Shown here in pieces: positions 53,996 to 63,300 of a stretch of 64,000 nt of DNA. This stretch comes from Mycobacterium sp. Lineage in GTDB: Bacteria > Actinomycetota > Actinomycetes > Mycobacteriales > Mycobacteriaceae. The stretch spans positions 19,389-83,388 of the forward strand of contig NZ_PKEK01000073.1 of the NCBI RefSeq assembly GCF_002863225.1. The letters are read 5' to 3'. The notes under the pieces were generated by a model. The model made no database searches. It was not told the DNA's origin and was given only the letters and a program-made list of their open reading frames with translations. The number at the start of each line of letters is the position of its first letter. The stretch's first letter is position 1. Both the position numbers and the translations under genes were made by a program.

Positions 53996-54685
53996 ATGTC
54001 AGGCAAGACCGACCGGCCGCTGATCGCGCCCTCGATACTGGCCGCCGATTTCGCCCGGCTCGCCGACGCCGCCGCCGACGTCGAGGGCGCGGACTGGCTG
54101 CACGTCGACGTCATGGACGCACACTTCGTGCCGAATCTCACGCTCGGACTGCCGGTGGTGGAAAGCCTGCTGGCCGCCAGTGACATTCCGATGGACTGCC
54201 ACCTGATGATCGAGGACCCGGACCGGTGGGCGCCGCCATACGCCGAAGCCGGTGCCTACAACGTCACGTTCCACGCGGAGGCCACCGAGAATCCGGTGGG
54301 CGTGGCGCGCGACATCCGCGCCGCAGGCGCCAAAGCGGGGCTGAGCATCAAGCCCGGCACCCCGCTCGACCCATACCTGGACATCCTCAAGGACTTCGAC
54401 ACCTTCCTGGTGATGTCGGTCGAACCCGGTTTCGGCGGCCAGAAATTCATTCCTGAGGTGTTGAGCAAGGTGCGCGCGGTGCGCAAGCTGGTCGACTCCG
54501 GCGAATTGAGGATCCTGGTCGAGATCGACGGCGGCATCAACGCCGACACGATCGAGCAGGCCGCCGAGGCCGGTGTCGACTGCTTCGTCGCGGGGTCGGC
54601 GGTGTACGGCGCCGACGACCCGGCCGCCGCGGTCCAGGCACTGCGGCGCCAGGCCGGTGCCGTGTCACCGCATCTGCGTCAATGA
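53996..54685 (+). CDS. rpe: Ribulose-phosphate 3-epimerase
   Basis: 229 aa TIM barrel of the pentose phosphate pathway. APSILAADFARLADA, the metal site DWLHVDVMDAHFVPNLTLG (two Asp, His nearby), MDCHLMIEDP, MSVEPGFGGQKFI and EIDGGINADTI are all present. ATG 53996 is the family start after AAGGTGA. Overlaps ribD. Confidence 0.96.
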   Translation: MSGKTDRPLIAPSILAADFARLADAAADVEGADWLHVDVMDAHFVPNLTLGLPVVESLLAASDIPMDCHLMIEDPDRWAPPYAEAGAYNVTFHAEATENPVGVARDIRAAGAKAGLSIKPGTPLDPYLDILKDFDTFLVMSVEPGFGGQKFIPEVLSKVRAVRKLVDSGELRILVEIDGGINADTIEQAAEAGVDCFVAGSAVYGADDPAAAVQALRRQAGAVSPHLRQ

Positions 54686-55698
54686 CTGGCGCGACGCTCA
54701 CCTACGACGCCGCCATGCAATTGGCCGTCGAGCAGGCGGATCTCGTCAAAGGCAAGACGTACCCCAACCCACCGGTCGGCGCCGTCATCCTGGACCGGGA
54801 CGGCCGGGTCGTCGGTGTCGGCGGCACGCAACGGACGGGCGGCGCTCACGCCGAAGTGATGGCACTGCGTCGGGCGGGCCGGCTGGCGAGCGGCGGGACG
54901 GCGGTGGTCACGCTGGAACCCTGCAATCACCACGGCAAGACTCCGCCCTGTGTCGACGCGCTGATCGAGGCGGGCATCGCGTCGGTGATCTACGCGGTCA
55001 GCGACCCCAATCCGGCCGCGGCCGGGGGAGCGGCGCGGCTGGCCTCAGCCGGCATCGGTGTCGTCGGCGACGTGCAGACCGATCTGGTGACCGCCGGACC
55101 GCTGCGAGAATGGCTGCACAAGCAACGCACCGGCCTGCCGCACGTGACGTGGAAGTACGCCGCCAGCATCGACGGTCGCAGTGCGGCCGCGGACGGCTCG
55201 AGTCAGTGGATCACCAGCGAAGCCGCTCGCGCCGACGTGCACGTGCGGCGCGCCAGCGCCGACGCGATCGTGGTGGGAACCGGCACGGTGCTCGCCGACA
55301 ACCCGACCCTGACCGCCCGCCTGCCCGACGGCAGTCTCCGGGACCGTCAGCCGATGCGCGTCGTGGTCGGGATGCGCGACATCCCTTCGGAGTCAAAGGT
55401 TCTCAACGACGACTCGCGCACGATGGTGATTCGGACCCATGAGCCGGCGGAGGTGCTCCGAGCCTTGTCCGATCGCACCGACGTGTTTCTCGAAGGTGGC
55501 CCCACCCTGGCCGGCGCGTTTCTGCGGGCCGGGGCGATCGACCGCATTCTGGCCTACGTCGCGCCGATTCTGCTCGGCGGACCGATCACCGCGGTCGACG
55601 ACGTCGGGGTGCCGAGCCTCACCCGGGCCTTGCGCTGGCGCTACGACGGCATCGAGCGGGTGGGCCCGGACGTGGTGTTGAGCTTGGTGCCGCGATAG
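54682..55698 (+). CDS. ribD: Bifunctional riboflavin deaminase/reductase
   Basis: 338 aa. The N-terminal deaminase has the zinc motif GGAHAEVMAL and LEPCNHHGKTPPC; the C-terminal reductase begins PHVTWKYAASIDGRSAA and holds the NADPH-binding EGGPTLAGAFLRAGAID. Second and third steps of riboflavin synthesis. The M. tuberculosis gene is called ribG. A long hairpin overlaps its stop codon. Confidence 0.95.
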   Translation: MTGATLTYDAAMQLAVEQADLVKGKTYPNPPVGAVILDRDGRVVGVGGTQRTGGAHAEVMALRRAGRLASGGTAVVTLEPCNHHGKTPPCVDALIEAGIASVIYAVSDPNPAAAGGAARLASAGIGVVGDVQTDLVTAGPLREWLHKQRTGLPHVTWKYAASIDGRSAAADGSSQWITSEAARADVHVRRASADAIVVGTGTVLADNPTLTARLPDGSLRDRQPMRVVVGMRDIPSESKVLNDDSRTMVIRTHEPAEVLRALSDRTDVFLEGGPTLAGAFLRAGAIDRILAYVAPILLGGPITAVDDVGVPSLTRALRWRYDGIERVGPDVVLSLVPR

Positions 55699-55733
55699 GC
55701 GCAAGCGCCGTCCCGGAATCGCGGCACCAAGCT
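55681..55733. terminator. 16-bp perfect hairpin overlapping the ribD stop
   Basis: AGCTTGGTGCCGCGAT (55681-55696) and ATCGCGGCACCAAGCT (55718-55733) are exact complements around a 21-nt loop that holds GGCGC-AA-GCGCC. The left arm encodes the last codons of ribD. It lies between converging genes, so it likely ends transcription in both directions. Confidence 0.8.
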
Positions 55734-55740
55734 GGTCTGA

Positions 55741-56361
55741 TCAGCCTGCGAGGCCGCTCTTGATAGCGGCGTCCTGCTTCTGGCCGATGTCGGTGGCAAA
55801 CGCGGGTGGTACCGGGTCGTCCGGCTTGCCGTCGAACTCGAGCGTCACAAACGCTTTGCCCTCGGTGAAGAGCAACACCGTCACCGACTTCGAGCCGTCC
55901 GGCGAGGGGCCCTGCACGATCGTTCCGCCCTCACCGACCGCGGCGGGCTGCGGGTCCCCGGTCACGTTGCTGCCGACAGCCGACTTCGCGCCCTCCAGCG
56001 CCGCGGCCGCGCCGGCCGCGTCCGGCAGGATCAGGATCGTGTCACCGATCTCACGGGTGTCGGCCTGATTGCTGAAAACCCCAGCGACACCGGCTTTTCC
56101 GTTCGGGTTCTCGGTCGGCGGCGTGAGCGTGAAGGTGTCCCCGGGCAGCGCGATCTCGTCAGGCTTGATCAACAGCTTGGCGTAACCACCCGACGCGGTG
56201 TCCGACGAACTCGGTTCGGAGCTGGCAGAGCTTTTCGCGGTGGCCGATGCCGAGGACGACGTCGAAGCCGGCTTGTCCGACTTGCTGCAGCCGGTCGTCG
56301 ACAGACCCACCAGCACGGTGGCTGCCGTCAGGCCCGCTACCGCTATCACCGGGGTTTTCAT
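55741..56361 (-). CDS. Secreted lipoprotein of unknown function
   Basis: 206 aa. Signal peptide MKTPVIAVAGLTAATVLVG with lipobox TTGC (Cys 25), a Ser/Ala/Thr linker of about 30 residues, then a compact domain: IALPGDTFTLTPPTENPNG, DTILILPDAAGAAAALEGAKSAVG and VTVLLFTEGKAFVTLEFDG. I do not recognise the family. AAGGAG precedes the ATG, which makes 56361 the start rather than 56433. Confidence 0.8.
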   Translation of the reverse strand: MKTPVIAVAGLTAATVLVGLSTTGCSKSDKPASTSSSASATAKSSASSEPSSSDTASGGYAKLLIKPDEIALPGDTFTLTPPTENPNGKAGVAGVFSNQADTREIGDTILILPDAAGAAAALEGAKSAVGSNVTGDPQPAAVGEGGTIVQGPSPDGSKSVTVLLFTEGKAFVTLEFDGKPDDPVPPAFATDIGQKQDAAIKSGLAG

Positions 56362-56582
56362 CAATGCGCTCCTTCGTCGGTTCGCCCGCCCGCTCCGCAA
56401 TTGACTGGAGAGCGATTCCGGGGTTGTTGGCACCGTAGCTGACGCATAGCTGTCGGTGACGATGAATATCGGGTTTTGGTTGCTCTAGTTAACCCAGAAT
56501 TTACGTTTATTGCAACCCGGCAGGTTCCTTTAGCGTGCAATACTTCGCCGATTCATCTTCTTCAGATGCCCGAAAGGCGGAC

Positions 56583-57116
56583 ATGGCTCACTCGGTTTCA
56601 AAGACTCTATTTGTCGCTGGTGCAATTGCGGGCACCCTGATCGGCGTCTCGGCCTGCTCGAGCGGTCCGAAGATGGTGAGCAAGGACGACGTCGCCAAGC
56701 AGATCACCGCCAAGATGACCGACGCGTCCGGCAACAAGCCCGATTCGGTCTCGTGCCCCGACGGGCTGAAAGGCCAGGTCGGGGCCCAGCTGAACTGCGC
56801 GATGAAGATCAAGGGCCAGGATTACAACGTCAACGTGACGGCTACCAGCGTAAAGGGCGATGACGTCGAGTTCGACATGGTCGAGACCGTGGACAAAGAC
56901 CTGGTCGCGAGCAAGGTCAGCGAGCAGCTCACGGAGAAGGTCGGACAAAAGCCGGACTCCGTCACCTGTCCCGACAACCTGAAGGGGACTCCGGGCTCGA
57001 CGCTGCGTTGCGAGCTCAAGGACGGCAGCGAAACCTACGGCCTGACGGTGACCGTCACCGATGTCGACGCCGGCGACGTGCACTTCGATTTCAAGGTCGA
57101 CGATCACGCAAAGTAA
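56583..57116 (+). CDS. Lipoprotein with two DUF4333 domains
   Basis: 177 aa. Signal peptide with lipobox VSAC (Cys about 25). Two repeats follow, about residues 32-98 and 105-174: each runs from VAKQITAKM or VSEQLTEKV through KPDSVSCPD or KPDSVTCPD to a second Cys (LNCAMK, LRCELK) and a final DDVEFDM or GDVHFDF. The paired Cys in each could form a disulfide outside the cell. Function unknown. The upstream 220 bases (56362-56582) hold a low-G+C stretch likely to contain divergent promoters. Confidence 0.85.
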   Translation: MAHSVSKTLFVAGAIAGTLIGVSACSSGPKMVSKDDVAKQITAKMTDASGNKPDSVSCPDGLKGQVGAQLNCAMKIKGQDYNVNVTATSVKGDDVEFDMVETVDKDLVASKVSEQLTEKVGQKPDSVTCPDNLKGTPGSTLRCELKDGSETYGLTVTVTDVDAGDVHFDFKVDDHAK

Positions 57117-57157
57117 TGACGCAAACGGTTTCCAATCAATTTCCAAACATCGGTGCG

Positions 57158-57163
57158 TAATAT
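57158..57163 (+). promoter_or_regulatory. Candidate -10 box of the metalloprotease operon
   Basis: TAATAT, in a low-G+C segment 45 nt upstream of the metalloprotease start. It fits the position of a promoter separate from the DUF4333 gene. No -35 element was assigned. Confidence 0.35.
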
Positions 57164-57207
57164 CTCCGCGCCATATGTAGAAAATGGTAGCTATAGAAGG
57201 GCGGCTG

Positions 57208-58563
57208 ATGCCAGTAAACAATTGGTATTCACGGTTCGCGGTATTTGCTGCAGCGGTAGTCCTGGCGTGTAGTGGCTGCAGTTCGACGAAATCGTCGGCG
57301 CCGGCACCCACCGCAGCCAACGCCGCCGATTCGGTGCAGATCCACGGTGATGCCTCCAACCCGGTGAACAAGATCGTCATCAAGGCGATCGCCGACCTGC
57401 AGCACTACTGGGGCGGTGAATTCCCCAAGCTCTATGGTCACGACTACACGCCGGTGAAGGGCGGCTTCTACGCGGTCACGCCGTCATCCGGCCACTTCGC
57501 ACCGTGCGCGACGGCGGCCGCAGACATCTCCGGCAACGCTTTCTACTGCTCCAAGGCCGACGATGTCGCGTGGGACATCGAAGAGTTGCTGCCCAGTCTG
57601 CGAAAGCGCTTCGGCGACTTCGTCATTCCGGTGGTGCTGGCTCACGAGTGGGGTCACGCCATCCAGGCGAGGGCCAATTTCCAGGGACCGACAGTGGTCA
57701 AGGAGATACAGGCCGACTGCTTCGCGGGAGCATGGGCGGCGCACGCGGCCAAGAGCGACACGTTCAAGCCCAGCGAAGACGACCTGGACAACGCTCTGGC
57801 CGGCTTCCTGTTCCTGCGTGACGAGCCGGGTACGGAGAAGCACGACCCGCAGGCGCACGGCAGTGGCTTCGACCGGGTGAACTCGTTCCAAACCGGATTC
57901 GACAACGGTCCGGGCGCATGCAAGGGGTACAAAGTCGGCGATCCGCCGGTGGTCGAGATCCCGTTCAACAGCGCGGCGGACGTCCAGAGCGGGGGCAACG
58001 CGCCGTACGAGGACATCGTCAAGGGTGTACCTGCTGATCTGGAGGACTACTGGTCGCAGGTCTACCCGAAGTTGGCCGGGGGAGACCCTTGGAAGCCGCT
58101 GCAGCCGGTGCGGGCGTTCGATCCGGCTGAGGCGCCCACCTGTGGCGGTCAGCCCACTACCGCCTATGTGCTCTTCTACTGCGTGCCCGAGGATTACGTC
58201 GGGTTCGACGCGGTCAAGGCGATGCCCGAGATCTACGACCAGGGCGGCGATTTCGCCGTTGCCACCCTCATCGCGACCCAGTACGGGCTGGCAGTGCTCT
58301 CGCGGGGCGGCCAGGACGCGTCCGACAAGACCTCCTCGCTACGCGCCGATTGCATGGCGGGGGCTTGGGCTGCCAGCATCCTGTTGGAGGACCGCCCGGA
58401 CAGCGCCTTCAAGATGTCGCCCGGTGACCTCGACAAGGGGATCACCGCACTGATCGTCTTTCGCGGTTCCGGTGATGTGGCGCGTCAGGGGCATGGTTCG
58501 GTCCGAGTCGACGCCTACCGCGACGGAGTGATGAACGGCGCCAAAGCCTGCGTGACTCGCTGA
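57208..58563 (+). CDS. Lipoprotein zinc metallopeptidase with internal duplication, LpqM-like
   Basis: 451 aa. Lipid-anchored by Cys 21 or 24. First half (about 55-235): a neutral zinc metallopeptidase with LAHEWGHAIQ (HEWGH at 146-150) and the third ligand in KEIQADCFAGAW. Second half (about 270-450) repeats the fold (LEDYWSQVYPKL, FYCVPEDYVGFD, RADCMAGAWAAS), but the zinc site reads ATQYGLAV and SLRADC, so both His, the Glu and the third ligand are lost. It may be a pseudo-enzyme half that binds substrate. GAAGGG precedes the ATG. Confidence 0.85.
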   Translation: MPVNNWYSRFAVFAAAVVLACSGCSSTKSSAPAPTAANAADSVQIHGDASNPVNKIVIKAIADLQHYWGGEFPKLYGHDYTPVKGGFYAVTPSSGHFAPCATAAADISGNAFYCSKADDVAWDIEELLPSLRKRFGDFVIPVVLAHEWGHAIQARANFQGPTVVKEIQADCFAGAWAAHAAKSDTFKPSEDDLDNALAGFLFLRDEPGTEKHDPQAHGSGFDRVNSFQTGFDNGPGACKGYKVGDPPVVEIPFNSAADVQSGGNAPYEDIVKGVPADLEDYWSQVYPKLAGGDPWKPLQPVRAFDPAEAPTCGGQPTTAYVLFYCVPEDYVGFDAVKAMPEIYDQGGDFAVATLIATQYGLAVLSRGGQDASDKTSSLRADCMAGAWAASILLEDRPDSAFKMSPGDLDKGITALIVFRGSGDVARQGHGSVRVDAYRDGVMNGAKACVTR

Positions 58564-58565
58564 CC

Positions 58566-58778
58566 GTGTTCACGGTTCTCGGTTTCTCGCTGGGGTTTTT
58601 GGCCCTGGGCGCGGTCGCGATGGTGATCAACGTCTTGACGATCATGTTCACCGTCGCGGTCACGGTCTACGCGTCGCTGGCCCTCATCGGGGTGGTGGTG
58701 TTCAGCGGCATCGGCATTCGGCGGTCGATCGCCCGCCGCCGCGCCGGGCAGGTCCAGGCGGCTGGGTCGCTGACGTGA
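58566..58778 (+). CDS. Small two-helix membrane protein
   Basis: 70 aa. Two hydrophobic helices (about 2-24 and 28-50) and a basic tail GIRRSIARRRAG. GTG start two bases after the metalloprotease stop; its stop overlaps the next start, so it belongs to the same operon. No recognised family. Confidence 0.65.
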   Translation: MFTVLGFSLGFLALGAVAMVINVLTIMFTVAVTVYASLALIGVVVFSGIGIRRSIARRRAGQVQAAGSLT

Positions 58779-59101
58779 CGGCACACGAATATCCCTACCC
58801 CGCTGAGGATTTCCCGTACCCGCCACCGGTGCATCCACCGCCGCCCGGTTGGCCGTCGGCGGTCGACGCATACGGTCGACCGCTTTCGGACCGAAGCAGG
58901 GTGACGGCGGGACTGTTGGGGATCTTCTTCGGGTCCCTCGGGGTGGGCCGCTTCTACCTCGGCTACCTCGGGGTGGGTGTCGCGCAGATCGCCGTGACGT
59001 GGTTGACCTGTGGACTCGGTGGGCTGTGGCCGTTGATCGACGCCATCATGATCCTGAACAGGAAAGTGCCCGACGCGCAGGGTCGCATTTTGCGCGATTG
59101 A
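58775..59101 (+). CDS. TM2 domain membrane protein
   Basis: 108 aa. A Pro/Tyr-rich head (about 1-30), then the TM2 hairpin: RVTAGLLGIFFGSLGVGRFYLGYLGVGVAQIAV, with the GxxGxHRFYxG-like loop, and LTCGLGGLWPLIDAIMIL. Unknown function; TM2 proteins often sit beside secreted or surface proteins. Last gene of the plus-strand run, ending eight bases from the opposing Spo0M-like gene. Confidence 0.85.
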   Translation: MTAHEYPYPAEDFPYPPPVHPPPPGWPSAVDAYGRPLSDRSRVTAGLLGIFFGSLGVGRFYLGYLGVGVAQIAVTWLTCGLGGLWPLIDAIMILNRKVPDAQGRILRD

Positions 59102-59108
59102 AAAGTGG

Positions 59109-60023
59109 TTACTCTGCTCCGGCCGCGCTGACCACCGTGATGGGCAATCGCACGGACTCGGTGCCCGGACTGGAGAATCCGGCGTAATACATTGTGACGC
59201 CGACGAACCAGCGAAGCGACGAGTTGACGGCACTGGCGGTCGGAGCCGCGTCCGCGGGGAGCGCGATCTGGAACGGCAGTCGCACCGGGGTGCCTTCGCG
59301 CAACACCACGTGCTTGCCGAGTTGCACGCTTCGCCCGTTGACGATCTCGTCGAATCCCGGGATGCGGGTGAGTGGATGGGAGTCCCGTTGATACTGCCAC
59401 TTCACCCGAACATCGCCGACGGGAAGATCGCGGCTCGGGGTGACGACGACCCCTCCGTTGATGATCTCGCCGGCCCGAAACACCCTGCGGGGCAACTCGA
59501 TGTCGAGCCGGGACGCTGCGCTACCGGTGACCTGCTCGAGCTCCCCGACATCAGTCGACGCGTCGCCGACGCGCGTCGCCACGGTGAACTCGGCCTCTTC
59601 GTCGACATCTATGCCGCGGCGCTGCACAATCAGGCGGCACAACCACGTGGCGATCTGGTCGGACGACGCCGGTGCCCACGACGGAATCCGGAATGTAGCC
59701 GATCCGTCTGTGAATTCGGAAGTCGGAGTGGCTAATTCGGCGACAAAAATGCCGATCCATTCCTTGGTGTTGCGATCGGTGCCGTAGGTGGTTCCGACGT
59801 CCTGGGTCAGCCACATCGTATCGGTCGCAGTCGTTGCCGCGGCGTCCGCGTGCCCGGCCCACCGGTAGCGAAAGTGATTCCGGTAGCCCAGCTCGATACG
59901 TGCCGACGTCACGCCGCCGATCGCTTTGGGCGTGGTCACCCGTACGTCAACTGATTGACCCGGCGACACGACCGACGGGGACACGGTCACCTGTGCTCGG
60001 GCCGGACGGAGAAGACGTCGCAC
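59109..60023 (-). CDS. Spo0M-like arrestin-fold protein
   Basis: 304 aa, all beta. AQVTVSPSVVSPGQSVDVRV begins the first arrestin-like sandwich; the second begins about residue 160 with RLDIELPRRVFRAGEIINGGVVV, and VRLPFQIALPADAAPTASAVNSSLRWFVGV is a typical Spo0M segment. In Bacillus Spo0M acts in sporulation control; in actinobacteria the role is unknown. The GTG start overlaps the stop of the preceding gene (TAGTG), which chooses it over an ATG at 60170. Confidence 0.75.
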   Translation of the reverse strand: MRRLLRPARAQVTVSPSVVSPGQSVDVRVTTPKAIGGVTSARIELGYRNHFRYRWAGHADAAATTATDTMWLTQDVGTTYGTDRNTKEWIGIFVAELATPTSEFTDGSATFRIPSWAPASSDQIATWLCRLIVQRRGIDVDEEAEFTVATRVGDASTDVGELEQVTGSAASRLDIELPRRVFRAGEIINGGVVVTPSRDLPVGDVRVKWQYQRDSHPLTRIPGFDEIVNGRSVQLGKHVVLREGTPVRLPFQIALPADAAPTASAVNSSLRWFVGVTMYYAGFSSPGTESVRLPITVVSAAGAE

Positions 60024-60388
60024 TATTTCTGTTGGCTCGCTGCGTATTCTTCGGGCCGGTTCTTCTTCATCCAGGCACGAACGGGCCAAAACAGCACCCA
60101 CAACACGGGATACACGGTGACGTAGAACGCGTAGTGAGCCACTACGGAGGCCAGGATTCCGAAGACCCAAGCCGGGTAGATGAGGATCAGGCAGAACTGC
60201 AGGAATTGCTTGATGACGACCGGATAGCCATCGGCCTGCGACCAGACGAAGCGGGGGCTCATCGTCCGCAGAAGCCCACGGACGGTGGAAGTCTGCGCTT
60301 CAGCCTCGGCCTGCGCGGGGCTGACGTCTCGTCCCCGCTCGTCGCGGGTGAGCCCGCGCTCGGGCGGGGGCGGTTCGCTGATGCTCAT
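60023..60388 (-). CDS. Small membrane protein in the SARP regulator operon
   Basis: 121 aa. A polar, charged N-terminal half (about 1-55) is followed by two hydrophobic helices (about 57-78 and 80-105) and a basic tail MKKNRPEEYAASQQK. The family was not recognised. ATG 60388 is ten bases after the regulator stop, and its own stop overlaps the Spo0M-like start, so the three are one operon. Confidence 0.7.
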   Translation of the reverse strand: MSISEPPPPERGLTRDERGRDVSPAQAEAEAQTSTVRGLLRTMSPRFVWSQADGYPVVIKQFLQFCLILIYPAWVFGILASVVAHYAFYVTVYPVLWVLFWPVRAWMKKNRPEEYAASQQK

Positions 60389-60398
60389 CCGCAAGACG

Positions 60399-63300
60399 CT
60401 AACCAAGAGGAATTGGATCCTGATTGGAGCGCGGCCGCTTGGCTTTGGCAACCGGGATCCGGCGCGTCAGCAGCCGGTCCCACGCGTGCTCGCCGGTGGC
60501 ATCGCCTACCGCCCGGGCGCGGCCACGCAGTTGTTCGGCATGATCCACGCGGCCGTGGTGGTCTTCGATCTCAGCGAGCAACCCAAGGAAGAACGGCGAC
60601 ATCGCCACCGTGCCATCGCGGGTGTAGTCGTCGAACGCCTCGAACGCCAGCGCGGGATCGCCACCGACCCCCGAAAAGGTCTGCGCCCAAATGCCGATCA
60701 AGCGAGCGCAGGCCGCCCACTGGGCTGAGCCGGCGGCAAGCAACTCGTGGTAGACGTCCTCGGCTGCGGCGACGGTGCCGTCGGTGACGCCCAGGATCGC
60801 GTCGATCTCGATCGTGACGATGTTGGCTGCGAGCACATCGAAGTGGGACCGGCGACTCTGCGCCAATTCCAGCGCGACCAGGCGTTGGCGGTGCGCGCCG
60901 GCGCGGTCCCCCCGCAGCGCCCTGGCCAGCGCCAGCCAGCAGTACACGCGTGGATGGAAGAAGATCAACGGGTCAGCCACGGTCTCCGGCGGGGGGAATC
61001 GGGCCATCATGGTTCCGGCGACCGCTTCACCTGCGTCCAGCTCGCCGCGCAGCCAATGCAGCATGACCGCGACGAAGTGACTCGATACTCCGACGTCGGG
61101 GTCGCCGGATGCCGCGTATTGTGCAGCCAGCCCGCTGGCCAAAGCCTGCGCTTCGTCGAGACGTCCACGCACGGAGAGCATGTAGCACTGCATGGCGACG
61201 GCGCCGTGGTAATGCCTGCCGCTGGCGTGTTCACCGATCTCGAATGCGCGCTGTACGGCGGCTGAGGCGGCTGGGCTGTTCTGGCCGTTGAGAATTGCGC
61301 GGGCACCGGCCAGGTGAAGCCAGAGCGTGGCCTGGCGTTGCAGGGGTTCGGGTTTGGGCGGAAGCCGGCGGCACACCTGTATGGCATGGTCGGCGAGATT
61401 GGCGACGTCGTCGTAAGCCGATCGGGTGAGGGCCCGTTCTATCGCCGTCTCGTAGATCGCGAGTGCGGTTTCGGGATTGAGTTCGGTACCGGCCCGCCAG
61501 GCGTGGTCGGCGACCGAGATGACGTCTTCGTAAGCGGCGGTGGCGATGCCCGCGGCGCTGTTGTCGGCGATGGCCGCGTGGACGGCCGCCTGCTCTGGAC
61601 CGGGAACCTGGGTCAGCACTGCGTCGTGCAGTAGTCCGTGCCCGAACCGGTAGCAGCCCGGCCGGTCGACCACCTCGTCGAGAAGGCCCGTTTCGTAGGC
61701 GGGTCGCAGGCGGGCCTGCACGGTGGACACCGACAGGTCCACGACATCTGCGAGGTCGGCGACGTCGAATTCCGATCCGATCACCGCGGCGGCGGCCAGC
61801 GCACGCCTACTGGGCCGGTCGAGGCGGCCCAACCGCTGACCGACCATGCCCGCGACGGCAGCAGACACGTCGTCGGTGCTTCCGTCGGTGGCGTCTTGAA
61901 GCCGGTTGTGCGCAACCAACACCGAGACGAGTTCCCGGATGTACAAAGGGTTTCCACCAGTACGGGACCACACGTGCCGCGACACGTCGCCCTCGGCGAC
62001 GGCTCCGGAGAGCGCATCGACGAGTGCGGCAGCGGCGTCCTGCCCGATGCCCTCGAGATGGGTTGTCCGGACCGCCTCCAACCGGACCAGCCGCTCGAAG
62101 CTGGACCTGTTGATGGGACGGCCGCTACCGAAGTACGTCCAGTTTCCGATCACCTGGATCGGAAGGCGCTCGAGTTGTCCGCTCAGGAGAGACAGCGCGT
62201 TGACAGATGGCGGATCGGCGAGCTGCAAGTCGTCGAGAATGAGCAGCAGCGGGCGGAGCGCGGCGAGCTCGCACAGCGCGGCCACCACGCCCTCGATCAG
62301 CGCGAAACCGGTTGCCGCAGTTCGAACCCCGGGATTGACGGCGTCGCGGTCGGTCCATTCGGGGACCAGCGCGTCGACCACTCCGGGGGCGACGCGACGA
62401 ACCGCGTTGCGGCCGGGCTGGCCGAGTTGGTCACCGAGTTGGCGCAGCAGCTGTATCCAGGTCCACATCAACGGCAACCGGACACCCGGCGGATGAGCGG
62501 CCCATGCCATCGTCATCCCGGACTGTCCGGATTGTGCTGAGATCCTTTGTGCGAGTGCGGTCTTGCCGATCCCGCCTTCGCCGGTGAAGAGGATCGACCC
62601 GCCCGATCCGCCGCGGGCCCGACTCAGTGCGGCTGCGACTGTCTCCAGTTCGGATGTCCGCCCCACGAACGGAATCCGTCCGTGCGGCCCGGGACCGAGC
62701 GCGCCGGCCGCCGGATCGGCCGGAGATGCGAAGTGCAGGTCGGCAGCCTTGTCGCTGATTTTGCGATAGAGGGTCTGCAGTCCGTCGCCCGGCGTCGTAC
62801 CGAGTTCACGGTCCAATGTGTCTCGGGCACGGTCGAATGCGCGGACCGAGTCGGAGGCCCGTCCGGCGCGGTAGAGCGCCACCATCAAGTGGCCCCACAG
62901 TCGCTCTTCGGTCGGGTCGGCCGCAATCGCAGCTTCGATTTCCGGGACCAGGTCGCCACCGTCACCGGATTGCAGCGCCGCGTCGAACCGGGCTTCGATG
63001 GCGGTGTGCCGCAACGAGATATAACGAGTCGCGTCGGCGTGCGCGAAGTCGCGGTGGGTGAACTCGCCGAACGGGTCGCCCTGCCACGAGGTCAGCGCAG
63101 TGCTGAGCTTGTCGAACGCCTCCGCGGCAGCTCCGCGCACCAGCGCCGCGCGACCGTCTTTGACGAGTGCCTCGAATCTGTGCAGATCCACCGAATCGCC
63201 GTCGAGCAGCGTGAGTTGGTAGCCGTAAGCGCGGGAGGCAAGTCGAGTGGTCGGCGACGCGCCGTCAGCGGACACCGGCAGGATACGACGCAAATTGGTG

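Noticed and set aside
55741..56361. LprG (partner of P55) as identity of the lipoprotein after ribD
   Set aside because: Position suggested it, but the sequence lacks the LprG pattern and length, and the possible P55 end is 7.5 kb away.
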